Part shown: positions 11,116 to 19,624 of the stretch, piece by piece
How positions within the stretch are numbered: position 1 is the stretch's first letter
How the letters are laid out: each line of letters begins with the position of its first letter
NCBI RefSeq assembly: GCF_900110855.1
Contig: NZ_FOFA01000010.1
Location: 57,727-121,726 of the forward strand
Direction: 5' to 3'
Length of the DNA stretch: 64,000 nucleotides
DNA from: Microlunatus flavus
GTDB lineage: Bacteria > Actinomycetota > Actinomycetes > Propionibacteriales > Propionibacteriaceae
The notes under the pieces: model-generated
Databases searched by the model: none
What the model was told of the DNA's origin: nothing
Seen by the model: only the letters and a program-made list of their open reading frames with translations
Program-made: the position numbers and the translations under genes

Positions 11116-13332
11116 TCAGGCCGACGCGCCCCACGTCTCGGTGCGCGGCTGGCGGTCGGTGCGCGGACCCCGGCGCGGCGGACGGGCGCCACGGGGGCCG
11201 CCCTGGCCGCGACCCGCGGGACGCCCACGGCCCGGCCGGCTCTTCGGCGGGTCGATGATCGCGCGGAAGGCGGCCTCGGACACCGCGTCGTACGAGGGCT
11301 GACGACCGCCTGTCACGGCGTTCAGCTCCTCGTCGCCGGGGGTGCCGACCATCGAGTCCGCGCTGACCGCGGCCTGGTTGAGCAGCCGGGTGACCTCGCG
11401 GCGCTGGTGCGGCAGCACCAGGCTGACGACGACGCCCGTGCCGCCGGCGCGGGCCGTACGACCGGCGCGGTGCAGGTAGTCCTTCGAGCCCGCCGGCGGG
11501 TCGACCTGGAGGACCAGACCCACGTCGTCGACGTGGATGCCGCGGGCGGCGACGTCGGTGGCCACGAGGACCGGGACGGAACCCTCCTTGAAGGCCTCGA
11601 GGATCCGGGTGCGGGCGCCCTGGGTCAGCCCGCCGTGCAGCGCGCCCGCCATCACGCCGGCCTCGCGGAGCTGCTCGGCGACGCGGTCGGCACCGCGCTG
11701 GGTGCGCACGAAGACGATCGTGCGGCCCTCGCGGGCGGCGATCTCCGCCGTCAGCGGCGCCTTGTCGTGCGGCGCGACCTGCACCATGTGGTGCGTCATG
11801 GTCGTGACGCTCGCCTTGGCCGAGTCGACCTCGTGGGTGACGGGGTCGACGAGGTACTGGCGCACGATGCGGCCGACGCCCGAGTCGAGGGTCGCCGAGA
11901 ACAGCAGCCGCTGGCCGCCGCTCGGGACCGTGTCGAGGATCGTCGTCACCGCGGGCAGGAAGCCGAGGTCGGCCATGTGGTCGGCCTCGTCGAGCACCGT
12001 GACCTCGACGCGGCTCAGGTCGAGCTCGCCCTGCTCCATGAGGTCGATCAGGCGGCCGGGCGTGGCGATGACGAGGTCGACGCCACGGGCGAAGGCGCGC
12101 AGCTGCGGGGTGTAGGACATGCCGCCGGCGATGAGCACCGTCGACAGCCCGGCCACGCGGGCGAGCGGCTCGAGCGCCTCGTTGACCTGCATGGCCAGCT
12201 CACGGGTCGGCACCAGCACCAGGCCGCGCGGCGGCTTGCCGCCCTGGCCGTCGGTGAGGTTGGCGATCATCGGCAGGCCGAAGGCGAGCGTCTTGCCCGA
12301 GCCGGTCTGGCCGCGGCCGAGGACGTCGCGCCCGGCGAGCGCGTCGGGGATCGTCGCCGCCTGGATCGGGAACGGCGTCGCGATGCCGGACGCGTTCAGC
12401 GTCGCGACGAGGTTCGCGGGCAGGCCGAGGTCGGCGAACGTGCCCTCGAAGGCCGGGGTCGGCTCGACCTCGACGGCGGGCTCGGGGGTCACGAGCTCGG
12501 GCTCGCGCTCGGCGTCACGCTCGCGGGGCGGGCGGACCTTGGTGGTGCGGGGAGCCGAGGCGTGGTGCGCCCGGTCGGAACGCTCGCCGTACGCACGGTT
12601 CGCCGGACGCTTGTCGTCGTAGGAGTCGAAGAACGACGGGCGGCCCGACGCGGTGCGCTGCGGCCGGTCGTCGCGCTGGGGCCGGTCATCGCGGTTGTAC
12701 GAGGAGCGGTCGTCGCGGCGGGGACGGTCGTCCCGGTTGTACGTGGGCCGGTCGTCGCGGCGCGGGCGGTCGTCACGGTTGAACGAGGGACGGTCGTCAC
12801 GGCGTGCGCGGTCGTCACGGTTGTAGGCCGGACGGTCGTCGCGGTTGTACGCCGGACGGTCGTCGCGACGCGAGCGGTCGTCGCGGTTGTAGGCGGGACG
12901 CTCGTCACGGTTGTACGCCGGACGGTCGTCGCGACGCGAGCGATCGTCGCGGTTGTAGGCGGGACGGTCGTCACGGTTGTACGCGGGACGGTCGTCACGA
13001 CCGCGCGAACGGTCGTCACGGTTGTACGCGGGACGGTCGTCACGGCGTGCACGGTCGTCACGGTTGTAGGCGGGACGGTCGTCGCGGTTGTACGCGGGAC
13101 GGTCGTCGCGCTGCGCACGGTCGTCGCGCGGCGGACGCGTCGACCACTCGCCCCGGGCCCGGCCGGTGTCGTTGCGGTCGTTGCGGGAGCCGGCGTCGCG
13201 GGCGGGTCCGCCACGCAGCGGCGTACGCGGAAGGCCGCCGCTGCGACGCGGGGTGTGCCCGCGGGCTGCCCGCTCGGCCGCCGACCAGCGCTTCTTGGGG
13301 ATGCCGTCGGCACCGTGGGACTTCGGGGACAT
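11116..13332 (-). CDS. DEAD-box ATP-dependent RNA helicase with DDR-repeat N-terminal tract
   Basis: A 738-residue helicase. All core motifs are present: Q motif TPFPIQAATIP, Walker A GQTGSGKT, PTRELAMQ, DEAD, SAT, and HRAGRTAR. The C-terminus is Gly/Arg/Pro-rich, like the RNA-binding tails of RhlE/CsdA-type proteins. Residues about 70-226 consist of tandem DDRPAYNR-type octads alternating with shorter DDRxxR units, about 22 units in all. This is a charged, probably disordered tract. The ATG at 13332 (MSPKSH) is preferred over 13359 because GAGAAG lies 10 nt upstream. A candidate -10 (TAGACT, 13508-13503) predicts a leader of about 165 nt, as in cold-shock helicase genes. Confidence 0.93.
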   Translation of the reverse strand: MSPKSHGADGIPKKRWSAAERAARGHTPRRSGGLPRTPLRGGPARDAGSRNDRNDTGRARGEWSTRPPRDDRAQRDDRPAYNRDDRPAYNRDDRARRDDRPAYNRDDRSRGRDDRPAYNRDDRPAYNRDDRSRRDDRPAYNRDERPAYNRDDRSRRDDRPAYNRDDRPAYNRDDRARRDDRPSFNRDDRPRRDDRPTYNRDDRPRRDDRSSYNRDDRPQRDDRPQRTASGRPSFFDSYDDKRPANRAYGERSDRAHHASAPRTTKVRPPRERDAEREPELVTPEPAVEVEPTPAFEGTFADLGLPANLVATLNASGIATPFPIQAATIPDALAGRDVLGRGQTGSGKTLAFGLPMIANLTDGQGGKPPRGLVLVPTRELAMQVNEALEPLARVAGLSTVLIAGGMSYTPQLRAFARGVDLVIATPGRLIDLMEQGELDLSRVEVTVLDEADHMADLGFLPAVTTILDTVPSGGQRLLFSATLDSGVGRIVRQYLVDPVTHEVDSAKASVTTMTHHMVQVAPHDKAPLTAEIAAREGRTIVFVRTQRGADRVAEQLREAGVMAGALHGGLTQGARTRILEAFKEGSVPVLVATDVAARGIHVDDVGLVLQVDPPAGSKDYLHRAGRTARAGGTGVVVSLVLPHQRREVTRLLNQAAVSADSMVGTPGDEELNAVTGGRQPSYDAVSEAAFRAIIDPPKSRPGRGRPAGRGQGGPRGARPPRRGPRTDRQPRTETWGASA
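12655..13125 (-). repeat. Tandem repeat tract coding for DDRPAYNR units
   Basis: Degenerate 24-bp and 18-bp units are repeated about 22 times in frame inside the helicase gene. Twelve encode D(D/E)RxxxNR octads (nine are PAYN) and the rest encode short DDRxxR spacers. Many adjacent units are almost identical at DNA level, so unit number is likely to vary between strains. Confidence 0.9.
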
Positions 13333-13502
13333 GACTGTCTCGCTTCTCTCCCCAGGCATGGGGGATCTCGGTCAGGTACGTCAACGACCGTGATCGACTG
13401 CAACGACTCTGTGCGCAGGAGAGGGAAGACGAACCCAGGTGCGCCGCTCTCGGTGGAGGGCGCGGGTGTCCCGAAGGTGGAGTTGCCGCTCGGGTTGTGA
13501 CG

Positions 13503-13508
13503 AGTCTA
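13503..13508 (-). promoter_or_regulatory. Candidate -10 of the DEAD-box helicase gene
   Basis: TGTAGACT on the minus strand gives an extended -10 (TAGACT), about 170 nt before the ATG at 13332. No clear -35 is visible. The 361-bp gap 13333-13693 holds this leader and the ribosome site of the next gene, and I see no other gene in it. Confidence 0.4.
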
Positions 13509-13693
13509 CAGTCTTCGCCCCGCGGAGGCGAAACGGCAGGCGACGGACTCCGGCCGTGCCATGCGTGAGCGCCGAGGGCAAGGGGCCGCACGACTTCTGG
13601 GGACAACCTCCGGCGGGCTCCGGAACATGGGGAAAACCCTGGCCGGCGCCCCGGCCGCTGGGACCGTGGACCTCCAGCAGAAGGAGCAGGTCC

Positions 13694-14539
13694 ATGAACC
13701 CGAGCCCGACGAACCACACCGCAGCGCGGGCCATCGGCCTCGACGACCTCGACTGGCTCGGCGAGCCCGGCGCAGAGCATGGTCGCTGGTCGAGCGAGCG
13801 GGCCATCGTGCACCTGGTGCTCCTCGACGGCCGACTCGTCGACACCTGGCACGAACCGGCCGAGGGCACGCGGTGGGAGCACCTGGCGCAAGAGCGAGCG
13901 CGTCCGGTCGTCCAGCTCCCCCGCGACGAGAGCCAAGACCTCCTGGACTGGCTAACCGCCCTGTGCGGCTCGAGCAGCGCGCTCGGCGAGCTCACGGACT
14001 CGCCCCTCGGCGAGCCCGAGGCAGAGGCGCACCGACAAGCAACCTCCGAGGCACCGCCGGAGGACGAGCTCGACGAGCTGCTCCTCCGACTGGGCGACGC
14101 CTGCTTCGACGGCGAGACCGTGCTCGCCATGCGCCGGGCGGCCAGGCTGCTCGCCTCACCTCGTGGACCGAGGCCGCCGCACCTCAGCGCCCACCAGCGC
14201 GCGTCCGGCATCGCCTGGGCGATCGGCAGGGCCAACGGCCTCTTCGGCCCCGGACTCCTCAGCCCCGGTGCGGTCCAGCACGTGCTCGGGCTCACCTCGA
14301 CGATCTCTGCGGCGGGTCGCGCGGTCGAACGTGCGATCGCCGGCCCGCTGCCGCTCGTCATCCGCCGGCCGAGCCGTGCGCCCGACCTGCTCGTCCTCGG
14401 GCGCACCGATCTCCTGCTGGGCGCGACCCGCCGAGCGGTCATCGCGTGGCGCGACCAGGCGCAGGCGGCCCACGCGGCAGCAGCCGCCCGGCACCCCTGC
14501 AGCCTGTGCTCGCCCGAGGACGTCCCGCCGAGCCGGTGA
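13694..14539 (+). CDS. Protein of unknown function
   Basis: I do not recognise this 281-residue soluble protein. It begins MNPSPTNHTAARAIGL and has an acidic middle (EAPPEDELDELLLRLGD) and an Arg/Ala-rich second half with a helical look. It ends with a short Cys pair, CSLCSPEDVP, which may bind a metal. No signal peptide or membrane segment is visible. The ATG has an excellent AAGGAG site 7 nt upstream, which rejects the longer open frame starting at 13439. It converges with the kinase-like gene, whose stop lies 17 bp away, and no hairpin separates them. Nothing around it suggests a role. Confidence 0.75.
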   Translation: MNPSPTNHTAARAIGLDDLDWLGEPGAEHGRWSSERAIVHLVLLDGRLVDTWHEPAEGTRWEHLAQERARPVVQLPRDESQDLLDWLTALCGSSSALGELTDSPLGEPEAEAHRQATSEAPPEDELDELLLRLGDACFDGETVLAMRRAARLLASPRGPRPPHLSAHQRASGIAWAIGRANGLFGPGLLSPGAVQHVLGLTSTISAAGRAVERAIAGPLPLVIRRPSRAPDLLVLGRTDLLLGATRRAVIAWRDQAQAAHAAAAARHPCSLCSPEDVPPSR

Positions 14540-14556
14540 GCGACCCGTCGCGGGCG

Positions 14557-15195
14557 TCAGCGGACGAGCGTCACCGCGAGGTCCGCCCGGTCGCGGGTGG
14601 TGGCGACGACGTCGGCGTTGGCCTGGTCGCTGCCCGTGGCCCAGGCCACGGCCTCGGCGTGGTCGGCGCCGTAGCCCTCGCGGCGGCGGACCAGGCGACG
14701 GACCCGGACGTCGTCGGGCACGTCGATGAACCACGTCGCGTCGAGCAGTCCCCGCACCTCGGCCCAGGCGCCCTCGTCGCTCAGCAGGTAGTTGCCCTCC
14801 GTGACCACGAGGGGCACCTCGCGCGCCACCGGGATCGCCGACCCGAGCGACGCCTCGAGGGCCCGGTCGAAGTCCGGGGCGTGCACGTACGCCTCCTGCT
14901 GGTCGCGGAGCCGGCGCAGCAGCGAGACGTAGCCGCCGACGTCGAAGGTGTCGAGCGCGCCCTTGCGCAGGCGGCTCCCCCGAGCGACCAGGGTCGGGTC
15001 GGCGAGGTGGAAGCCGTCCATCGGCACGAGCACCGCACGTTCCGGACCGAGCCCGGTGACGAGCGCGCGCGCCAGCGTGGTCTTGCCCGCACCCGGCGGT
15101 CCGGTGACGCCGAGCAGCACCCGCCGGCCGGTCGAGGCGAGCCCGGCCGCGCGGGCGAGGAGGTCGGCCGTGGTGGCCCGGACGGTCTCAGGCAC
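14557..15195 (-). CDS. Nucleoside/nucleotide kinase family P-loop protein (uridine kinase-like)
   Basis: In this 212-residue P-loop kinase Walker A is GPPGAGKTT at about residues 31-39. It is followed by VPMDGFHLADPTL, the substrate and metal segment typical of the uridine kinase/phosphoribulokinase/pantothenate kinase group. VVTEGNYLL then matches the conserved EGxYLL strand, and a lid region rich in Arg (VRRLVRRREGYG) follows. The family in actinobacteria is annotated as nucleoside/nucleotide kinase or fructose kinase-like, and the true substrate is unknown. The ATG overlaps the stop of the upstream hydrolase gene by 8 bp, so the two are coupled. It is not CoaA, which is encoded separately at 21588. 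Confidence 0.8.
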   Translation of the reverse strand: MPETVRATTADLLARAAGLASTGRRVLLGVTGPPGAGKTTLARALVTGLGPERAVLVPMDGFHLADPTLVARGSRLRKGALDTFDVGGYVSLLRRLRDQQEAYVHAPDFDRALEASLGSAIPVAREVPLVVTEGNYLLSDEGAWAEVRGLLDATWFIDVPDDVRVRRLVRRREGYGADHAEAVAWATGSDQANADVVATTRDRADLAVTLVR

Positions 15196-16432
15196 GCGCT
15201 GCTCCCTCGGCGTCCACGTCGGCGGCGTTCCCGTCGGCGGCGTCCCCGCCGGCGCCGTCCTGCAGCACCTGCGCGTACAGGTCCTCGACCACGCCGGAGA
15301 AGACCTCCGGGTGCTCCATCAGGCCGAGGTGCCCGCAGTGCTCGACCCGCAGCGACCGCGCCTGCGGCATGAGCTCGATGATCTTGTCGGTGTGCTCGAT
15401 CGGCGTGATCACGTCGTCGAGCCCGCCGACGACGGCGCAGGGGACCCGGCTCATGACGGCGAACGCCTCGTACTCGTCGAGCTCGGAGAAGGTCGGGTAG
15501 AAGTCGGCCACGACCTCCAGCGAGGTCTCGCCGAGCATCTCGCTGGTGAGCTCGACCAGGTTGGCGGGCACGTCGGAGCCGAAGGCCATCCGCTTGGTCA
15601 CCACGAATCCGAGGTCGGTGCCGGCCTGCCGGCTGCGCGCGACCAGCTCCGGCACGCGGTTGAGGCCGGCGAGCAGCGGTGGCGCGACCTTCGAGAAGAC
15701 CGCGCCCGGGATGGCGCGCACCGGCGAGTAGTCGGCCATCTCCCCCGCCGACGTCGAGAACAGCGCGACGCCCTTCACCTGCGGGCCGAACAGCTCGGGG
15801 TACGACAGCGCCAGGTGCATGATCGTCATCGCGCCCATCGAGTGCCCGACCAGGACGACCGGGCCGTCGCCGGTCACCTCGGCCAGCACCTGGCGCAGGT
15901 CCTCGGCGAGCTGGGGGACGCGGCAGAACTCCGCCGACGAGTGGCCCGAGCGGCCGTGCGAGCGCTGGTCGTAGAGCACCTCCCGCACCCGGCCGCGGAA
16001 GTGCGCGCGCTGGTAGAGCCAGCAGTCGAGGCTCAGCGCGTAGCCGTGCACGAGCACGAGGGTCGGCGCGTCGGCGGGCAGCGGCGGGAGCTCGGTGCCG
16101 TACGTCGCCGCCGGGTCGTCCGCCCGTTCGTCGACCTCGGTGTGCAGCGGCACCCCGTCGGGCGTGCGGACGGTCGGCCCGTCGGAGCGCGGCAGGACGA
16201 TCTTGTCCTCGGCGGCGGACGCGCGGCCGATCCGCTTGGTCACGACCCGCTTCTCGAGCTCGAGCCCGACGGCCACCCCGCCGGCGGCGAGCGCGAGCAC
16301 CCCGGCCACCAGGCCGACGCCCGCACCCAGCCCACCGCCGGTCCAGGAGGCGAGGGAGGCCGTCGGCGACGAGCGTCGCCCGGCACGGCGCACGAGGGCG
16401 CGCCCCAGGCCGCGGGGCGCGCGGGCCGCCAT
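15188..16432 (-). CDS. Alpha/beta hydrolase, membrane-anchored
   Basis: This 414-residue hydrolase has an N-terminal hydrophobic anchor at about residues 34-56. The oxyanion region LVHGYALS is followed by the nucleophile elbow GHSMGAM (Ser198), and GHLGLMEHPE contains the likely catalytic His. The C-terminal 25 residues are a degenerate Asp/Ala-rich tail. An active-site triad is therefore present, but the substrate (ester, lipid or peptide) cannot be told. The ATG overlaps the alr stop by one base, which makes it part of the nnr-alr-hydrolase-kinase operon. Similar hydrolases next to alr are common in actinomycetes. Confidence 0.87.
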   Translation of the reverse strand: MAARAPRGLGRALVRRAGRRSSPTASLASWTGGGLGAGVGLVAGVLALAAGGVAVGLELEKRVVTKRIGRASAAEDKIVLPRSDGPTVRTPDGVPLHTEVDERADDPAATYGTELPPLPADAPTLVLVHGYALSLDCWLYQRAHFRGRVREVLYDQRSHGRSGHSSAEFCRVPQLAEDLRQVLAEVTGDGPVVLVGHSMGAMTIMHLALSYPELFGPQVKGVALFSTSAGEMADYSPVRAIPGAVFSKVAPPLLAGLNRVPELVARSRQAGTDLGFVVTKRMAFGSDVPANLVELTSEMLGETSLEVVADFYPTFSELDEYEAFAVMSRVPCAVVGGLDDVITPIEHTDKIIELMPQARSLRVEHCGHLGLMEHPEVFSGVVEDLYAQVLQDGAGGDAADGNAADVDAEGAARA

Positions 16433-17628
16433 CAGCGCCCGTCCCCGGCGGCGTCGAGGCCGTGGCGGTAGACCCGCGGCACCCGCGCGCCGATACGGGT
16501 GACGATCTCGTAGCCGATCGTCCCGCAGACCTCGGCCCAGTCGGCCGCCGTCGGTGCCTCCGGCCCGCCGCCGAACAGCGTCACCTCGTCGCCCGGCTCC
16601 TCGCGGGCGTCGGGGCCGAGCTCGACGACCAGCTGGTCCATGCAGATGCGACCGCGCACCGGGGCCCGCCGGCCGCCGACGGCGACCTCCGCGACGTTGC
16701 CGGCGTGGCGCGGCACCCCGTCGGCGTAGCCGAGCGGCACCAGGCCGACGACCGTGTCCGACGGCGCGGTCCAGGTCCAGCCGTAGGAGACGCCCGTGCC
16801 GGCGGCGACGCGCTTGACCAGCGCGAGCTGCGCGCGCAGGCGCATGACGGGGGTGAGCGTGACGCCGGCGAGGGCGGCGAGCCCGGGCGCGGGCTCCACC
16901 CCGTACGCGGCGATGCCGACGCGGACCAGGTCGAAGCGGGCCTCGGGGACGACGAGCGCGCCCGCGGAGTTGGCGAGGTGGCGCAGCTCGGGCTGCAGGC
17001 CGGCCAGCCGCGCCCGCACGTACGCCCGGTCGAAGGCCGCGAGCTGGAGGCCGACCGACGGGTGGCCCGGCTCGTCGGCGGCCGCGAGGTGCGACCAGAG
17101 CCCGACGGTACGGAGCGCCCCGGCGCCCTCGGCCTCGACAGCCGCGGCGAACAGCTCGTCCCAGGCGTGCTCCGGCGCGCCGTTGCGCGTCAGGCCGGTG
17201 TCGACCTTCAGGTGCACCCGCGCCACCCGCTCGGCCACGGCCGCGCCGGCGGCCAGCCGGGAGATGTCCTCCGCGCTCGACGCCGAGACGTCGACGTCGG
17301 CCGCGACCAGCGGGCTGAGGTCCTCCGTCGGCCCGTAGAGCCAGCACAGCAGCGGTCCGGTGTCGCCCACCGCACGCAGGGCCAGCGCCTCGCCGGGCGT
17401 GGCCACGCCGAGCCAGGTGGCGCCGGCGGCGCGGGCCTCGCGCGCGCAGACGGCCATCCCGTGCCCGTACGCGTCGGCCTTGACCACGACCATGAGCGCG
17501 GCGGGGCCGACGTGCGCCGCGAGGGCGGCGACGTTGTCGCGCAGGGCGGCCAGGTCGATCTCGGCGCTCGCCGTCGCGGGGTCGATCGCGGACGGGGCCG
17601 AAGCGTCCGGAGCGGTGGTCGGCGTCAC
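16432..17628 (-). CDS. alr: Alanine racemase
   Basis: PLP enzyme of 398 residues that interconverts L- and D-alanine for peptidoglycan. The PLP lysine is Lys50 in VVVKADAYGHG. Further fold-type III markers are VHLKVDTGLTRNG, the GVSYGWTW segment with the likely second catalytic Tyr, and the conserved GRICMDQLVVELG. The GTG start overlaps the nnr stop by four bases, so translation is coupled. A 23-residue Ala/Pro-rich lead precedes the AEIDLAALRDNV start of the conserved domain. It acts in the same cell-wall pathway as GlmS and GlmM, also encoded in this window. Confidence 0.96.
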   Translation of the reverse strand: MTPTTAPDASAPSAIDPATASAEIDLAALRDNVAALAAHVGPAALMVVVKADAYGHGMAVCAREARAAGATWLGVATPGEALALRAVGDTGPLLCWLYGPTEDLSPLVAADVDVSASSAEDISRLAAGAAVAERVARVHLKVDTGLTRNGAPEHAWDELFAAAVEAEGAGALRTVGLWSHLAAADEPGHPSVGLQLAAFDRAYVRARLAGLQPELRHLANSAGALVVPEARFDLVRVGIAAYGVEPAPGLAALAGVTLTPVMRLRAQLALVKRVAAGTGVSYGWTWTAPSDTVVGLVPLGYADGVPRHAGNVAEVAVGGRRAPVRGRICMDQLVVELGPDAREEPGDEVTLFGGGPEAPTAADWAEVCGTIGYEIVTRIGARVPRVYRHGLDAAGDGR

Positions 17629-19052
17629 CGCCGGCCCTCCTGCCACCAGGCGCCGAGCTGGTCGGCGCACCGCTCGGCGAGCGCGTGCGGCGGGAGCGGA
17701 CCGGGGTGCGCGGCGGCCGTGACCGCCTGCAGGGAGGCGCCGAGGACCGCGGCCTCGTGCGCGGGCCGGCCGGCGGCGAGGACGGCGGCGCAGAGGCCGC
17801 CGAGCGTGTCCCCGGAACCGGCGCGCCCGGTCCACGCGGGACCCGGCACGGCGAGCTCGACGGTCCGGGTCCCGGGGCGGGCGACGAGCTGCGTCGCTCC
17901 CTTGAGCAGGACCGTCGCGCCGGTGCGCCCGACCCCGGCGCGCACGGCGGCCAGCGGGTCGTCCTCGACCTCGGAACGCTCCACGCCGAGCAGCCGGGCG
18001 AGCTCGCCCGCGTGCGGCGTGAGGAGCCAGGTGCCCGGCATCGTCTCGGGCCGGTACCGCAGCCCGTCGGCGTCGAGGACGCCCGGGACCTCGGAGGCGA
18101 CGGCGTCCGCCACCGCCTGCGTGCCGTCCGCCCGGTCGCCCCAGCCCGAGCCGAGGAGGTGGGCCTGCACCCGGCCGGGGGCGAAGACGACGTCGGGCAG
18201 GTTCGTGGTGATGACGGTCTGCGCCGACTCCGGCCCCAGGAACCGCACCATCCCGGCGCCGCCGTGCACGGCGCCGTACGTGGCCATGATCCCGGCGCCC
18301 GGGTAGGTCTCCGACCCGCAGTCGACGCCGACCACACCCTTGGCGTACTTGTCGCTCTGCGGCGCCGGCCAGGGCCACGCGGCGGCCACCCGCGCCGCGT
18401 CCCAGGCGTCGAGCTCCGGCTCCTCGGCGCTGGTGTCCAGGCCGATGTCGACGAGCACGAGGCGGCCCGTACGGCTGCGCGCGGGTTCGAGGAGGTGGCC
18501 CACCTTGACCACCCCGAAGGTGACGGTGACGGCGGCGGTGACCGCCGCACCCGGGACCGCGCCGGTGTCGGCGGCGACGCCGGAGGGCAGGTCGACGGCG
18601 ACCACCGGGACGTCGGCGTCGGCGAGGCGGTCCACGAGGTCGGCGACGTCGTCGGGCAGGCCGGGCCGCCCGCCGATGCCGAGGATCCCGTCGAGGGCGA
18701 GGTCGTACGCGCCCAGGGCGCTCAGCTGCGCGCGCTCGAGGCGTCGGCCGCCGGCGGCGAGCAGGGCGGCGAGCCCCTCGGCGTGCGGGGTCCCGAGCAC
18801 ACCGACCGCGTCGACGCGGACGCCGCGCCGGGCCAGCCGCGCACCGGCCCACAGGGCGTCGCCGCCGTTGTTGCCGGGCCCGACGAGCACGAGCACCCGG
18901 GCGCCGTACACGCGGTCGACGCGGGTCCGCAGCGCCTCGACGACGACGGCGGCCAGGCCGGCGGCGGCCCGCTGCATGAGGGTGCCGTCGTCCTCGGGAC
19001 CCATGGCCGCACGTTCCATCCGGCGCACCTGCTCGACGGTGAAGGCCTGCAC
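17625..19052 (-). CDS. nnr: Bifunctional NAD(P)HX epimerase / ADP-dependent dehydratase
   Basis: The enzyme repairs hydrated NAD(P)H. The N-terminal YjeF-N domain (about residues 1-210) epimerises NAD(P)HX and carries the motif GPGNNGGDALWAG. The C-terminal ribokinase-like domain (about 225-475) dehydrates S-NAD(P)HX at the expense of ADP and carries LTPHAGELARLLG and GSGDTLGGL. At 475 residues it has the normal fused length. The GTG start at 19052 is chosen because TAGGGT lies 7 nt upstream (leaderless) and VQAFTVEQVRRME matches the usual N-terminus. The longer frame to 19106 lacks a ribosome site. It heads the operon that continues with alr, hydrolase and kinase. Confidence 0.94.
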   Translation of the reverse strand: MQAFTVEQVRRMERAAMGPEDDGTLMQRAAAGLAAVVVEALRTRVDRVYGARVLVLVGPGNNGGDALWAGARLARRGVRVDAVGVLGTPHAEGLAALLAAGGRRLERAQLSALGAYDLALDGILGIGGRPGLPDDVADLVDRLADADVPVVAVDLPSGVAADTGAVPGAAVTAAVTVTFGVVKVGHLLEPARSRTGRLVLVDIGLDTSAEEPELDAWDAARVAAAWPWPAPQSDKYAKGVVGVDCGSETYPGAGIMATYGAVHGGAGMVRFLGPESAQTVITTNLPDVVFAPGRVQAHLLGSGWGDRADGTQAVADAVASEVPGVLDADGLRYRPETMPGTWLLTPHAGELARLLGVERSEVEDDPLAAVRAGVGRTGATVLLKGATQLVARPGTRTVELAVPGPAWTGRAGSGDTLGGLCAAVLAAGRPAHEAAVLGASLQAVTAAAHPGPLPPHALAERCADQLGAWWQEGRR

Positions 19053-19059
19053 GCTGGCG

Positions 19060-19065
19060 ACCCTA
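19060..19065 (-). promoter_or_regulatory. Leaderless -10 of nnr
   Basis: TAGGGT ends 7 nt before the GTG at 19052. It suggests a promoter inside the acpS-nnr gap that drives nnr-alr and the genes after them. Confidence 0.6.
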
Positions 19066-19121
19066 TCCAGCGGCGTCGTACGACCGTGGGATCGGCGCCG
19101 CTGCACGGCACCTCGGGCGGC

Positions 19122-19472
19122 TCAGCCCTCGCAGACCACGACGGCGGAGGCGATGCCGGCGTCGTGGGACAGGCTCACGTGGATGGAGGTGATCCCGGCG
19201 ACCGCGACCTGGGCGGCGACGGTTCCGCGGACCTCGAAGCGCGGCCGCCCGCGCTCGTCGGTGACGATCTCGGCGTCCTGCCAGGACATCCCCTGCGGCG
19301 CCCCGAGCGCCTTGGCCAGCGCCTCCTTGGCCGCGAACCGCGCGGCGAGGGAGGCCACGGGACGTTCCGCCTCGGCCGGGGTGAACAGGCGGCGCACGAG
19401 GCCCGGGCGCCGCTGCAGCGTCTGACCGAACCGTTCCACGTCGCAGACGTCGATCCCGACGCCGACGATCAC
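19122..19472 (-). CDS. acpS: Holo-[acyl-carrier-protein] synthase
   Basis: This group-I phosphopantetheinyl transferase transfers 4'-phosphopantetheine from CoA to apo-ACP. The protein is 116 residues, with the Mg-binding [10 protein letters not shown] near the N-terminus and the [12 protein letters not shown] helix at about residues 50-61. It also has the conserved [15 protein letters not shown]-terminus. The inner GTG at 19472 gives MIVGVGID, the usual family start, with GGGAG 5 nt upstream. The GTG at 19478 is an alternative that adds two residues. The CoA needed is made through CoaA, encoded 2 kb away. Confidence 0.94.
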   Translation of the reverse strand: MIVGVGIDVCDVERFGQTLQRRPGLVRRLFTPAEAERPVASLAARFAAKEALAKALGAPQGMSWQDAEIVTDERGRPRFEVRGTVAAQVAVAGITSIHVSLSHDAGIASAVVVCEG

Positions 19473-19537
19473 CGGCACTCCCTGGGCACGGGCCGGCGGG
19501 CCAGCGCCGGTGTACTCAGCAAGCTGGCGCTACCCAC

Positions 19538-19549
19538 AGCAGATCTGCT
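19538..19549. promoter_or_regulatory. 12-bp perfect palindrome in the glmS-acpS gap
   Basis: AGCAGATCTGCT is a perfect palindrome 66 bp upstream of acpS, in the 146-bp gap downstream of glmS. It might be a regulator site, but no promoter can be aligned with it confidently. Confidence 0.35.
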
Positions 19550-19572
19550 CGGTGGAACATCGGTTTTTCACG

Positions 19573-19582
19573 TTCACGTGAA
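19573..19582. promoter_or_regulatory. 10-bp palindrome TTCACGTGAA in the glmS-acpS gap
   Basis: A perfect palindrome next to a run of T (GGTTTTTCACG), with a further CACG half-site just before it. On the plus side of the gap it also resembles a short terminator for glmS. Operator or terminator cannot be told apart. Confidence 0.35.
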
Positions 19583-19624
19583 GAACCGGGGACTCGAGGG
19601 ACGGGAACGCGCGCAGCGGGCGGG

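Noticed and set aside
12655..13125. CRISPR-like regular repeats
   Set aside because: The units are contiguous, in frame, and code for DDRPAYNR. There are no unique spacers and no cas genes.
13439..13693. N-terminal extension of the gene at 13694
   Set aside because: The ATG at 13694 has a strong AAGGAG site. The extension has no site and an atypical composition.
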